The notes under the pieces are model-generated. The model saw only the letters and a list, made by a program, of their open reading frames with translations, was not told the origin of the DNA and searched no databases. Shown here one piece after another: positions 50,270 through 59,500 of a stretch of DNA of 64,000 nucleotides. The stretch spans positions 1 through 64,000 of the forward strand of contig NZ_JAQLFJ010000001.1 of assembly GCF_028206795.1 (NCBI RefSeq). The letters are read 5' to 3'. Origin of the DNA: Collinsella aerofaciens. GTDB lineage: Bacteria > Actinomycetota > Coriobacteriia > Coriobacteriales > Coriobacteriaceae. A program made the position numbers and the translations under genes. The first letter of the stretch is position 1. Each line of letters begins with the position of its first letter.

Positions 50270-53200
50270 ATGCCTGCGCAGACCAAGGAAAAGAACCTCG
50301 AAGAGGATATCGAAGCGTTTCTCTGCTCGCCTGCTGGCGGCTTCCTCAAGTGCGCCGATAAGCATTCGCTCCTCTACGTCGAGGACGGTACCTATCAGAT
50401 GGTCGGCGGCGGCTACATGGAGCACCGCGACCGCGCGCTCGATGCTGCGACTCTGGTCAACTTTATTCAGACGACGCAGCCCAAGGCTTGGGAGCGCTTC
50501 GAGCGCATGTGCAACTCTGATTCCACGGCGAAGTTCGCCAAGGTATTCAACGACGCCGTCGACCGCCTGGGTATGGTCGCGGTGCTCAAACACGGCTTCA
50601 AGCACCGAGGAATTCCGTTCAAGGTTGTATTCTTCAAGCCGGAGAGCGGGCTTAACGAAAGCGCCGCCGACCGCTATTCCAAGAACGTCTGCCGCTGCAT
50701 CCGCCAGTTCCACTTTGCCGAGACAGGTAACCAGACCATCGATATGGTCCTGGACGTGAACGGCATCCCCCTGGTGGGCATAGAGCTCAAGGACCAGTTC
50801 ACCGGACAGGACGTCGAGAACGCCATGCGCCAGTGGCGCGAGGACCGAGACCCGCGGTGCCGCTGTCTCAAGTTCAACACGCGCATGGTGGCGTTTTTCG
50901 CCGTCGACCTCGAGAGCGTCTACATGACTACCAAGCTGGAGGGCGCGAAGACCTTCTTCCTGCCCTTCAACCAGGGTTCCGCCGGGGCGGGAAACGACGG
51001 CGGCGCCGGCAACCCCGCAAACCCCGACGGCTATGCCACGAGTCACCTGTGGGAGGTCGCTCTACAGAAGGACAGCCTGCTCGACATCGTCAACAAGTTC
51101 CTCCACCTGGAGGTCAAGGAAGAGACAGAGATCGATGCGCGCGGCAACGAGGTGAAGCGCAAGAAGGAGCGCATCATCTTCCCCCGTTACCACCAGCTCG
51201 ACTCCGTGCGTAAGGTCATCGCTGACGTGCGCGCGAACGGGACGGGCAAGAACTACCTTGTGCAGCATTCGGCGGGGTCGGGCAAGTCGAACAGCATCGC
51301 CTGGACGGCCTATCGCCTGGCATCCCTCTTCGTGGATGACACCCCGCTGTTCGACTCCGTGGTCGTCGTCACCGACCGCCGAGTGCTCGACAGCCAGCTG
51401 CAGGAGACCATCTCGGGCTTCGACCACGCCATAGGCTCGGTCGTGACCATCGGCAAGGACAAGACCTCGGCCGACCTGCGGGACGCCATCAACGGCGGCG
51501 CTCGTCTCATCGTCTCGACCCTGCAGAAGTTCCCCGTGATCTACGAGCAGGTCGAGAGCGAGGGCAAGCGCTTCGCCATCATCGTCGACGAGGCGCACTC
51601 ATCCCAGACGGGAACGAGCGCGCTCAAGCTCAAGAGCGCCCTTGCCGACAAGCGTGACGCGCTCGAGGAGTACGCCGAGATCGAGGCGGAAGCCGAGGAG
51701 GCCGCAGCCGATTGGGAGGACCAGCTCGCCGACGAGCTCGCGAGCCACGGCCGTCACAAGAACCTGACCTTCGTTGCCTTTACCGCCACGCCGAAGGAGC
51801 AGACGCTCGAGATGTTCGGCGATGAGTGGCCTGACGGGTCCTTCCACCCGTTCCACGTCTACTCGATGCGCCAGGCGATAGAGGAGGGCTTCATTATGGA
51901 CCCCCTCGCCAACTACGTGAGCTATTCGGAGGCCGTCGAGCTCGCGCGCACGGTCCCCGACAACCCCGACGTACCGAGCAGCTCCACGCTCAAGCTGCTC
52001 CGCAAGTATAAGGAGCTGCATCCCTACGCCCTCGGCCAGAAAGCCGAGATCATCGTGGAGACGTTCCGCAATGTGACACACACCAAAATCCGCGGCAAGG
52101 GCAAGATGATGGTGGTCACTGCCTCGCGCCTCGCGACGGTTCGCTACTACCACGAGATCAAGCGCTACATGCAGAAGAAGGGCTACGATGATATCGAGGT
52201 GCTGGTGGCGTTCTCGGGTGCCATTAGCGACCCGGCTGACGGTCCCGACGGTCCCGAGTACACCGAGCCGGCCATCAACGTCGGCCACGATGGGCAACGC
52301 GTCGCAGAGAGCCAAACGAAGGCCGAGTTCCACAACTATGGGGACGTGCTTGTTGTTGCCGAGAAGTACCAGACGGGCTTCGACGAGCCGCTGCTGCACA
52401 CGCTGGTGGTGGACAAGAAGCTCAAGGACGTGAAGGCCGTCCAGACGCTCTGCCGCGTCAACCGCATCCACCCGGACAAGGAGGACACCTACATCCTCGA
52501 CTTCGTGAACAAGCCCGAGGACATCCAGAAGGCTTTCGAACGCTTCTACACCGAGACGTCGCTTTCCGAGCAGATTAACACCGACCTCCTCTATCAGGTG
52601 CAGACCGATATTCGCGGCTACGGGCTCTATGACGAGTCTGACATCGAGGCCGCTGCCGAGATAATCTTCACCGATGGCAAGGGTAAATCGCAGAGCAACG
52701 TGCAGGGTAAGCTCGCGGCCGTCTTGAAGCCGGCGGTCGCGCGTTATAACGAGTTGGACGACGATGAACGCTATCAGGTTCGTCGCAAGGTGCGTAGCTT
52801 CTGCAAGTGGTACACCTACATCACCCAGATCGTGCGCATGTTTGACCGAGACCTGCATAAGGAGTACGTGTATTTAAGCTATCTGCGTCACCTCCTCAAG
52901 GTCGAGAAGATCCCCGTCGAGGCTGTGGACGACAAGGTCGAGATGCGCTTCTACAAGCTCAAGCAGGAGTTCGAGGGCAGCATTTCGCTTGAGCCTGGCG
53001 GCGGCGTGCTCGATCCCGGTGGCGCGGCCAAGACCGTGACGCCCGACAAGAAGCGCGACCCACTGCAGGTGCTCGTGGATAAGTTCAACGAGCAGTGGGC
53101 TGGCAACTTCACCGAGGGAGATCGTGTGGTTATCGACACGCTGTGGAAGCGTATCGCCGAAAACCCGCAGGTCGCCGACACCATCCGTCGCGACGGCAGA

Positions 53201-53362
53201 CAAGTCTTCGAATCAAGCCTGCTGCCCAAGGTGTTCGATGAGGAGGCTCGCCGCGCCTATGTGGAGAACACGGACTCCTTTACCAGCCTCTTTGAGGACA
53301 GTGAGAAGTATCGCGCCATGATGAGCGCCATCGGGCAGCTGCTGGTGGAGAAGTTCAAGTAG
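50270..53362 (+). CDS. hsdR: Type I restriction-modification endonuclease/translocase subunit
   Basis: This 1030-residue motor-nuclease has an N-terminal PD-(D/E)xK nuclease part (VGIELKDQFTG near residue 165), a superfamily 2 helicase core with P-loop SAGSGKSNS near 335, DEAHSSQ near 440, TATPKEQT near 505 and the later motif EKYQTGFDEP near 700, then a C-terminal helical domain. It cleaves unmodified foreign DNA after translocation. All helicase motifs look intact, so the system is probably active. Confidence 0.93.
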   Translation: MPAQTKEKNLEEDIEAFLCSPAGGFLKCADKHSLLYVEDGTYQMVGGGYMEHRDRALDAATLVNFIQTTQPKAWERFERMCNSDSTAKFAKVFNDAVDRLGMVAVLKHGFKHRGIPFKVVFFKPESGLNESAADRYSKNVCRCIRQFHFAETGNQTIDMVLDVNGIPLVGIELKDQFTGQDVENAMRQWREDRDPRCRCLKFNTRMVAFFAVDLESVYMTTKLEGAKTFFLPFNQGSAGAGNDGGAGNPANPDGYATSHLWEVALQKDSLLDIVNKFLHLEVKEETEIDARGNEVKRKKERIIFPRYHQLDSVRKVIADVRANGTGKNYLVQHSAGSGKSNSIAWTAYRLASLFVDDTPLFDSVVVVTDRRVLDSQLQETISGFDHAIGSVVTIGKDKTSADLRDAINGGARLIVSTLQKFPVIYEQVESEGKRFAIIVDEAHSSQTGTSALKLKSALADKRDALEEYAEIEAEAEEAAADWEDQLADELASHGRHKNLTFVAFTATPKEQTLEMFGDEWPDGSFHPFHVYSMRQAIEEGFIMDPLANYVSYSEAVELARTVPDNPDVPSSSTLKLLRKYKELHPYALGQKAEIIVETFRNVTHTKIRGKGKMMVVTASRLATVRYYHEIKRYMQKKGYDDIEVLVAFSGAISDPADGPDGPEYTEPAINVGHDGQRVAESQTKAEFHNYGDVLVVAEKYQTGFDEPLLHTLVVDKKLKDVKAVQTLCRVNRIHPDKEDTYILDFVNKPEDIQKAFERFYTETSLSEQINTDLLYQVQTDIRGYGLYDESDIEAAAEIIFTDGKGKSQSNVQGKLAAVLKPAVARYNELDDDERYQVRRKVRSFCKWYTYITQIVRMFDRDLHKEYVYLSYLRHLLKVEKIPVEAVDDKVEMRFYKLKQEFEGSISLEPGGGVLDPGGAAKTVTPDKKRDPLQVLVDKFNEQWAGNFTEGDRVVIDTLWKRIAENPQVADTIRRDGRQVFESSLLPKVFDEEARRAYVENTDSFTSLFEDSEKYRAMMSAIGQLLVEKFK

Positions 53363-53394
53363 ACGATGAGGACTAAGAGCAAGGTGGGCTTAGC

Positions 53395-54621
53395 ATGGCA
53401 AAAAATCAGTCAGATTACTTTCAGGCAAAACATCCGTGGTCTGAGACTAAGGATGATCTTCTGGCATGCTATCTAACGCCTTTTTTCACTAAAGTGTATC
53501 GACCTTCACGGAACGGCATTCTTTATATCGATGCTTTTGCTGGTGCGGGTTTATTTGCCGATGGCAGTAAAGGATCTCCCTTGATTGCCCTTTCTAAGTA
53601 TTTTGCAATTGCAAAGAAAAATCGTTCAAAGACGCCCATCCAGTTCATTCTTAGTGAATCCAACGCGGAATCTAGAAAGCATCTCGAATCGACATTTAAC
53701 GAAGCAAAGGGAGCTAGCGGCTATATCAAGCCGCCAATTATCGTTTCCAGTTGCGAGGATGCTATAAGACGGGCACAACAAACTAGCGTTTGTGGGGGCG
53801 GTAAGCCCTCAACAGTCTTCTATTACATCGATCCATTCGGGGTTAAAGACCTACGACTCGATCTTCTAACTAATTCGCCGAATATGGCTCACACGGAGGC
53901 CCTGGTCAACTTCAATAGTTTTGGCTTATTCCGCGTTGCCTGCGCTGCCATGAAAGTGCCACTGTCACTTCCAAATGAAGTTGAACTGCCGGAAGACGAC
54001 TTTAATGAGCTCACGAAAGCCAGCGTTTGGGTTGAACGTCTGAATGCCTGCATCGGAAGTGGTGACTGGAAAGAAGTGGTCGTTCGTTATAAGGCTGGAA
54101 AGATCGACGCTTGGCAGGCCGAACATGCGCTCTCGGAACTCTTTTGCAACAACGCGCGTTCTTACTATAAGTATGTAACGAATATGCCTATCAAAGATAT
54201 GAGTAAACGCGTTAATGTCGGTGGGCTCGTCAAATATAGAATGATCCATATGACCAATAGCCCAGACGGTTGCGTTCTGATGAACGATAACATGATTAAG
54301 CGCAACCTCGACCGGCAATGCAAGCAGTTGGGATTGTTTGCGGTGGATGTTGATGGTCGCAATGTTGAGACTGCCGTAATTGCGGCCAAGGCCAGTGATT
54401 TTGTCCAGCATATGCCCGTTCACCAAAACATGAAAATGGGCGATATTGCTGCCACGTTGATTTCCGAGTGCGGAGTCTTTGACAGAAGCAATACTATTTT
54501 GAAGACCTATGTGGGCCCAATGATTGAGGAAGGTGTTCTTGAGCGTGCGGTCAAGTTCACTTTGAAAGGAAAGCCAAAAAAGAGCTTTGCGCTCAAAGAC
54601 GAGGTTTATCGAGCAAGATGA
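53395..54621 (+). CDS. tcmP: Three-Cys-motif partner protein TcmP-like (methyltransferase-like fold)
   Basis: This 408-residue protein opens DYFQAKHPWSETKDDLLACYL and has YIDAFAGAG (residues 44-52), like SAM-methyltransferase motif I, and YYIDPFG (143-149), like the DPPY position. These traits match the TcmP family, named for its pairing with a protein carrying a CxxxCxxxC motif; such a protein is encoded next. Its GC content is visibly lower than the neighbours, suggesting recent transfer. It starts 32 nt after hsdR with AAGGTGGG upstream. Confidence 0.7.
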   Translation: MAKNQSDYFQAKHPWSETKDDLLACYLTPFFTKVYRPSRNGILYIDAFAGAGLFADGSKGSPLIALSKYFAIAKKNRSKTPIQFILSESNAESRKHLESTFNEAKGASGYIKPPIIVSSCEDAIRRAQQTSVCGGGKPSTVFYYIDPFGVKDLRLDLLTNSPNMAHTEALVNFNSFGLFRVACAAMKVPLSLPNEVELPEDDFNELTKASVWVERLNACIGSGDWKEVVVRYKAGKIDAWQAEHALSELFCNNARSYYKYVTNMPIKDMSKRVNVGGLVKYRMIHMTNSPDGCVLMNDNMIKRNLDRQCKQLGLFAVDVDGRNVETAVIAAKASDFVQHMPVHQNMKMGDIAATLISECGVFDRSNTILKTYVGPMIEEGVLERAVKFTLKGKPKKSFALKDEVYRAR

Positions 54622-54682
54622 GTGCTTAGGTCGGTCGTATCTTTGGTGTGAGGAAGTTTAGCGAGAAGAGAATTAAAGAACA

Positions 54683-55456
54683 ATGGAACAACTTGGGCAC
54701 ATATATCGAAAAAGTATGCTCTACCGTACAAAAGTTGAATATGGCGATTGGGCGATGAATCATGTGCAAGGCTGTTCGCATGGATGCAATTTTCCATGCT
54801 ATGCATATTTAATGGCAAAACGTTTTGGGCGTGTCAAAACATACGAGGAATGGCGGCGGCCGAGCCTTGTCGACAACACTTTGGATCTGCTGCGCAAAGA
54901 GTTGCCGCGTTATTGTGATGAGATAAAACAGGTTCAACTGTGCTTTACAACCGATCCTTTTATGCTCGGATATCCAGAAGTTGGCAGTATGAGCTTGGGT
55001 GCAATTGAGCTCATTAACGAGTACGGTAAGCCGTGCAGCATTCTAACGAAAGGAGAGCTTCCCGTTGAACTTGCGGCGTTGCCTAATGCGGCGTTGAACA
55101 CCTATGGAATTACCTTGGTGTCACTTGATGAGGACAATCGGAAAAGGATGGAACCCGGTGCAGCGGCATACTCAGTCAGGCTTGCCGCTCTCGAGTCTCT
55201 CCATAAGGCTGGCTGTAAGACTTGGGTTAGCATGGAGCCATATCCGACTCCAAATATCTGTGAGCAAGATTTGGATGCGCTGCTGCGCAAAATCTCTTTT
55301 GTCGATAAAATTGTTTTTGGTAGGACGCACTATGACAGGCTAACAAGCTCCTACGGCGACTGCGCCCGCTTCTATCGTGATAGTGCAAGGGAAGTTCGTG
55401 ATTTTTGTTTTGATCACGGCATCGAGTGTCACATTAAAAAGGGGACTGTCAACTAG
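54683..55456 (+). CDS. Three-Cys radical-SAM-like protein (Gp37/Gp68-type), partner of TcmP
   Basis: This 257-residue protein has Cys31, Cys35 and Cys39 in QGCSHGCNFPCY, a CxxxCxxxC motif placed as in radical SAM and phage Gp37/Gp68-type proteins. It continues with a barrel-like pattern (LCFTTDPFMLG, SILTKGE, GITLVSLDED, VSMEPYPTPN) and ends at VN before TAG. It probably binds one [4Fe-4S] cluster and SAM. It is low in GC, like tcmP, and 61 nt downstream. The joint function is unknown. Confidence 0.7.
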   Translation: MEQLGHIYRKSMLYRTKVEYGDWAMNHVQGCSHGCNFPCYAYLMAKRFGRVKTYEEWRRPSLVDNTLDLLRKELPRYCDEIKQVQLCFTTDPFMLGYPEVGSMSLGAIELINEYGKPCSILTKGELPVELAALPNAALNTYGITLVSLDEDNRKRMEPGAAAYSVRLAALESLHKAGCKTWVSMEPYPTPNICEQDLDALLRKISFVDKIVFGRTHYDRLTSSYGDCARFYRDSAREVRDFCFDHGIECHIKKGTVN

Positions 55457-55944
55457 TGCTGAGCCTGCTGCGGTTTGGTAGTCATGGTATCGGGTTTCAC
55501 TATGGTCCTGACTGCATTCGTGCAGCTATGTTTTTCAATGCGTCCTTAAGCTAGTTGCAATTTGGGACCATTGAGAGCTGCTATCCACGACCTTATTTGC
55601 ACACCTCTGTCATCGCTATTTCTCGCATAACATCTTGTACGCCCATTGCTCTGCTTGCCAAGAAGCCGACGCACACGCTTGATCCCACCTTATTTGGGAT
55701 GCAGGCTTTTACGTCCTCACACGTCAAGCGTTTAGTCACTTTTTATCAACACTCCCTGACCGTACATCGATTGCAATGTCGATGCGGGCAATCATTAATG
55801 TGGAGCTTTTGGCAACCAGATTGCGGAAAGCGGGCTCATCGGGATCGGTGAGCCCGCAGACGTTGTGCATGCCGTTGTGGTTGCCTAGTTTGAAGGCTGA
55901 GGCTGAATCTGCCGAGGGATGGGTGCGAGGTATTTGATGGCGAG
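55457..55944. other. Gap of about 490 bp without a supported gene
   Basis: Short open frames exist but have no ribosome binding sites or family traits. A perfect 9-bp hairpin, GCGGGCTCA/TGAGCCCGC, lies near 55829-55857, with no T-run. A short protein-like stretch (MSMRAIINVELLATRLRKAG) starts at 55783 and may be a gene remnant. The GC content changes back toward the host level here, so this may be the edge of the transferred segment. Confidence 0.4.
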
Positions 55945-56040
55945 CTAAAGCCTGATGCTGATGATGCCAATGGTGCTGGCGAGAAGAATGAGGGCTATCA
56001 ACGCAATCACAACTGCCAAAACTGCATACAACCGCTTCAT
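55945..56040 (-). CDS. 31-residue single-pass membrane peptide
   Basis: The minus-strand ATG at 56040 has a perfect AGGAGG 6 nt upstream. The product begins MKRLYAVLAVVIALIALILL and is one hydrophobic helix with a basic N-terminus and a short tail ending SIRL. The ribosome binding site and composition support translation. It resembles small membrane regulators or type I toxins in size only; no antisense partner was identified. Confidence 0.55.
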   Translation of the reverse strand: MKRLYAVLAVVIALIALILLASTIGIISIRL

Positions 56041-56123
56041 GTTTGCCTCCTGCCGAACTGGAAGAAATGAGTTCAATAACTGCTGGTAGAATTCTACCAG
56101 CAGATTACTACTCAATGGTATGA

Positions 56124-56864
56124 GTGAGGCTTGTTTTGAAACATAGCAAACATGAGAGGGGCATTCAGCCCGAATGTACCTCCGGGCATGATGAGCGTGT
56201 GGAAGTGATCCAAAAAGAAGCGGTCGAGGTGAATGACAAGCGGGGCAAGAAGGTTGTCGAGTTTTTCGGAAAGCTATCATTTAAGGTAAAGATTGTTTTT
56301 CTCGTGGTTGTGGCGGCTGTCCTCTTTGTCTTTTTTCTCGGCGTCCTTCCTTGGATAACCGATAACCATGAAACTCAGTATCTCACGACATCGGATCTTA
56401 AGTCTGCTGTAGATATCGACAGTCTTTCTACGGTTGATTACATCTACCACGGCATCGTCGAGAAGCACGGCAGGTTCCTCTGGATGGATCGCGTGGACTA
56501 TCGCGTTAAATACGAGGCTCATATTCGTGCATCGTATACGATGAGCGACATCCAGTTTGGCATTGACAAAGAGAATAAGGTCGTTACCGCCTATCTCCCC
56601 AAAGCGCAGGTTGGCGAGCCTCAGCTAGACAATAGTAAGTTTGGCTACCTTCCCGAAAACGCAACTGCAGATATGAAAGATGTTCTGTCACTTTGTCGCA
56701 AAGATGCCGCAGATGAAGTCGATAAAAAGGAGATTAAAAAACAGGCGGACACGAGCTTGCGGGATACCGTGAAGGCGCTGACGCTCCCGCTTATTGACGG
56801 TGAGTACGAGCTCAAATTCAAGCCGTTGGCTGAGTACAAAGAGGGGGCTGATTCTAATGCGTAG
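56124..56864 (+). CDS. Membrane-anchored DUF4230 family protein
   Basis: This protein of up to 246 residues has a charged cytoplasmic N-terminus, one membrane helix (VKIVFLVVVAAVLFVFFLGVLPWI, near 54-78) and an extracytoplasmic DUF4230 domain with TVDYIYHGIVEKHG, KYEAHIRASYTMSDIQFGID and the VVTAYLPKAQV strand. The function of DUF4230 is unknown. The start is uncertain: GTG 56124 lacks a site, and TTG 56136 has GAGG at good spacing. The next gene overlaps it and encodes a second copy of the domain. Confidence 0.75.
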   Translation: MRLVLKHSKHERGIQPECTSGHDERVEVIQKEAVEVNDKRGKKVVEFFGKLSFKVKIVFLVVVAAVLFVFFLGVLPWITDNHETQYLTTSDLKSAVDIDSLSTVDYIYHGIVEKHGRFLWMDRVDYRVKYEAHIRASYTMSDIQFGIDKENKVVTAYLPKAQVGEPQLDNSKFGYLPENATADMKDVLSLCRKDAADEVDKKEIKKQADTSLRDTVKALTLPLIDGEYELKFKPLAEYKEGADSNA

Positions 56865-57441
56865 GCCGTGGCTGGTTTGTTTTGTCCTCGTGGCGACGCT
56901 GTCGTTTACCGGGCTTTCGGGTTGCGCAAAAAAAGACGAGGAGCCCGATTTCTCTGGCTATACGAAGATTGCCGAGCTTGCTACCGTTGAGTGCAGATTT
57001 CATAATGTCGCGGAAATCTACAACGACGGCACCAATATGCTCTTTGGGATAAACGTGGGATATAAAAAGGCGTGGTTCGAGTATGACGGGACGGTGCAGC
57101 TGGGCGTTGATGTCGCTAAGGTAAATGTCAGTAATCCGGATGAGAACAACGTCGTGACCATCACAGTTCCTGACGCAGAGGTTCTCGGCCAGCCCCAAGC
57201 CGACGAGAGCACCTTTTCTGATATCTACAGCGATACCGGGTTGCTAACTCCTATTACGACAGTTGACCAGTCTGCTGCGCTTGAAGAAGCCCAAAACGAA
57301 ATGATAAAAAGTGCCGAGGGCAATTCAGCATTGATGAGCAGCGCCCGTGAAAGAGCTAAAACTCTCTTGAGCCAGTACGTCACAAAGATTGGTGATCGGA
57401 CGGGCAAAAAGTACGAAGTTCAGTTTAAGGATGCTGAATAG
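56857..57441 (+). CDS. DUF4230 family lipoprotein
   Basis: This 194-residue protein starts with a lipoprotein signal (RRPWLVCFVLVATLSFTGLSGC, lipobox LSGC with Cys22), so it should be lipid-anchored outside the membrane. The rest is a DUF4230 domain (ECRFHNVAEI, INVGYKKAWFEYDGTVQLGVD, VVTITVPDAEVL) related to the protein before it. The ATG overlaps that gene's stop by 8 nt, so the pair is coupled and may form a complex. Confidence 0.78.
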   Translation: MRRPWLVCFVLVATLSFTGLSGCAKKDEEPDFSGYTKIAELATVECRFHNVAEIYNDGTNMLFGINVGYKKAWFEYDGTVQLGVDVAKVNVSNPDENNVVTITVPDAEVLGQPQADESTFSDIYSDTGLLTPITTVDQSAALEEAQNEMIKSAEGNSALMSSARERAKTLLSQYVTKIGDRTGKKYEVQFKDAE

Positions 57442-57483
57442 ACCGACTTACAATTGCCTTGCTTGAGAGCGGCTTCGGATATG

Positions 57484-57530
57484 AAGGGCCTCCCATTTCT
57501 GGTTGTGTTAGAGATGGGAGGCCTCTTTTT
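57484..57530 (+). terminator. Intrinsic terminator after the DUF4230 pair
   Basis: AGGGCCTCCCATTTCT pairs with AGAGATGGGAGGCCTCT (minor mismatches) and ends in TTTTT. It closes the two-gene unit and faces the opposing gene at 57602. Confidence 0.9.
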
Positions 57531-57601
57531 GTATTCAACATCTCTTTACTGCTGCGTATCTAGCCGCGGCATCAATGAACTTCGCTAGCGCTTTCGGACT
57601 G

Positions 57602-58120
57602 TCAAAGGCATATACAAGTGCCAGTCTTTTGACATCGTGTGATTTGAGGCGCGGCATGCAACGAGTGCACGCCGCTATGGCACCGCCTGCGTTCGTCTAC
57701 GCCCCCCGCAATCCCTCGCGCTGCACTCAGCAGCTCGTACTCCCTCTCGCTCCACTGGCGCAGCCCGGCAGCCTCGACGGCGTCGCGGCACAGGTCCAGG
57801 AATACCTCGGCTCTCTCGTAGAAGCACTCGCGGGCAAAGGCGCCGGATCCGTCCGCAACGCACGTGCCGTCGGCAAAGAGCTTCCAGCCAGACGGCTCGC
57901 GAGAGTCGTCTCCAAGCAGCTTGATCTGCAGCACGTGCGGATTGCCGGCAGCGCAGAGCTCTTCCTCGAGCTTCTGTACTGTGAAGCGCATCTGGTGGGA
58001 GAGGCTGCTCTTGACCATGGCCGAGGCGTAGCCATTTGGCTTATCCAGAAGATGCATTTGTTTTGGCTTGACGATCAGGTTGTGGAAATTGCGCTCGCTG
58101 CGCACGGAGAAATTGTCCAT
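57602..58120 (-). CDS. Hypothetical protein, 172 residues
   Basis: The family is not recognised. The minus-strand ATG at 58120 has AAAGGAG 6 nt upstream. The protein begins MDNFSVRSERNFHNLIVKPKQ and has a likely two-layer alpha-beta part (FTVQKLEEELCAAGNPHVLQI), an acidic loop and a helical C-terminal half rich in Arg and Glu. There is no signal peptide and there are no membrane helices. It is a single gene with a 33-bp repeat array about 220 bp upstream. Confidence 0.6.
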   Translation of the reverse strand: MDNFSVRSERNFHNLIVKPKQMHLLDKPNGYASAMVKSSLSHQMRFTVQKLEEELCAAGNPHVLQIKLLGDDSREPSGWKLFADGTCVADGSGAFARECFYERAEVFLDLCRDAVEAAGLRQWSEREYELLSAARGIAGGVDERRRCHSGVHSLHAAPQITRCQKTGTCICL

Positions 58121-58335
58121 ACGGACTCCTTTCATCGATGTTGGCAGGGCCACCGTGCCTCTTGGCCGGTTGGCGTCGGGATCGTGGAGCCAACTCTCTA
58201 CCCCGACTCTGGATAAAACGCGCCCGCTCTTTGCGGGCACGATGGAGTCTATCAGCGAGCGCGGACACAAATCAAGCGCGCTTGCGAAATGACGCGCGGA
58301 TGGCGTTGGTTTCCCAAGTGATTATTCGGCTTTCA

Positions 58336-58450
58336 TCCGAAAAAGTGTCGAAATCAGTCGTGTAAAAGTACGGAAAAGTGTCGAAATCGGCACCTCAAAA
58401 TTAAGGAAAAGTGTCAAATTCGATAGGCAAATTATCCGGAAAAGTGTAGC
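58336..58450 (+). repeat. 33-bp periodic direct repeats (four copies)
   Basis: AAAAGTGTCGAAATC or close variants start at 58341, 58374, 58407 and 58440, exactly 33 bp apart. The copies decay toward the right (AAAAGTGTCAAATTC, then AAAAGTGTAGC). CCG or CGG precedes three of them. Spacers are 18 bp and AT-rich and share no sequence. The array fills part of the 58121-58516 gap, in which no gene is supported. Confidence 0.8.
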
Positions 58451-58516
58451 TGGATGACAAAACAGCACTTAGAAGCCGGTGCTGGATGCGGAATCCTGTG
58501 GCCGCCTTAACCCCCG

Positions 58517-59500
58517 CTACTCGTCCCCGTCGTTGGGGTCGCCCTTGAGGGTGTTGATGTCCAGGTGCTGATTGTCGTTCTCTTTTTGCTGCGTTGCCGA
58601 TTCGGACGCGGTGGGGCCGCGGAACAGCTGGAATCCCTCAAACGCAATGACGCCGAGCAGGGCAATGACAATGGCGATAAAGGCAACCTTGACTGCCTGC
58701 GGAAATTCCGAGAAACGCAGCGCCTTTTCCTCGGCGTAATAATCGGCAAAGCGCTCTTCGCCCGTGCTTTTGGTATACGCCGGCGCGGACGCGGCCTCCG
58801 GGTCATATTCCGGTGCAGGCGTGGCAGCGTACGGATCGTTGAGATAATCGCTCGATGCAGTGCCATAATCCTCGGTCTCGATGCGACCGGTGCCAGTATA
58901 GCTATCGGAATAATCGGAATATGCCGCACTGCCCTCATAGTCCGCGGCGCTCGTGTTGGCGGCAAAAAGCGGGTTAACTGGAACATCGAGCGCCGGCATG
59001 CCGGTAGAGGTTTCATCCAGATCGGCTGCAGCCCAGGAATCGTGGACAACCTGACGGACAACGGGCTCATCGAGCCTTGTGACCGGAGGCTTGCGTGCCG
59101 CAGGAACGGGCAACTGCTGGGCGTTGTACATAACGGTGCTGTCGGCCGATTTGCCCTGCGTCGCTGCAGCGAGAAATGCCGCCGTCTCGGACGGGTCGCT
59201 TGCGGGGCGGGGAGCGGTCGTGGGCGCCGAAGTGGGTGCGGGTGTAGGCGCGGGCGTCGAAACAGGCGACTGCGCAGGAGTCGGCGCAGATGCGGGCTTG
59301 GGCGCAAGTGCGGGATTGGGGCTTGACGGGCGAGCCCCGCCACCCATGAGTTCGTCGGCGGTCCACGGGCGATCATCCATCACGTCGTCAAGGCTCAGCG
59401 AAAACAGGTCGTCTTCGCCCTCATCGAACATGCGGTGCACATGTCCACCAATTGCCGGAATCAATCCGCGACCGGTGCATGATGCCTTGCTCAACGCCAT
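58517..59500 (-). CDS. Pro/Ala-rich protein with C-terminal membrane anchor
   Basis: This 327-residue protein is not recognised. After a short acidic N-terminal part (FDEGEDDLFSLSLDDVMDD) comes a Pro/Ala-rich low-complexity stretch (about residues 60-105), a Tyr/Ser/Asp-rich middle, and one membrane helix near 270-293 (VKVAFIAIVIALLGVIAFEGF) with a short hydrophilic tail. It is probably tail-anchored or a type II membrane protein. The ATG at 59500 is chosen behind GAAAGGGTGG. It lies between the 33-bp repeats and the second YheO regulator. Confidence 0.65.
   Translation of the reverse strand: MALSKASCTGRGLIPAIGGHVHRMFDEGEDDLFSLSLDDVMDDRPWTADELMGGGARPSSPNPALAPKPASAPTPAQSPVSTPAPTPAPTSAPTTAPRPASDPSETAAFLAAATQGKSADSTVMYNAQQLPVPAARKPPVTRLDEPVVRQVVHDSWAAADLDETSTGMPALDVPVNPLFAANTSAADYEGSAAYSDYSDSYTGTGRIETEDYGTASSDYLNDPYAATPAPEYDPEAASAPAYTKSTGEERFADYYAEEKALRFSEFPQAVKVAFIAIVIALLGVIAFEGFQLFRGPTASESATQQKENDNQHLDINTLKGDPNDGDE

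Noticed and set aside
55555..55851. Open frame of 98 codons after the radical-SAM-like gene
   Set aside because: No ribosome binding site, atypical composition and no domain; it is more likely a chance frame in non-coding sequence.
58336..58450. CRISPR array reading of the 33-bp repeats
   Set aside because: The repeat is only about 15 bp, spacers are 18 bp and AT-rich, copies decay, and no cas genes are near.
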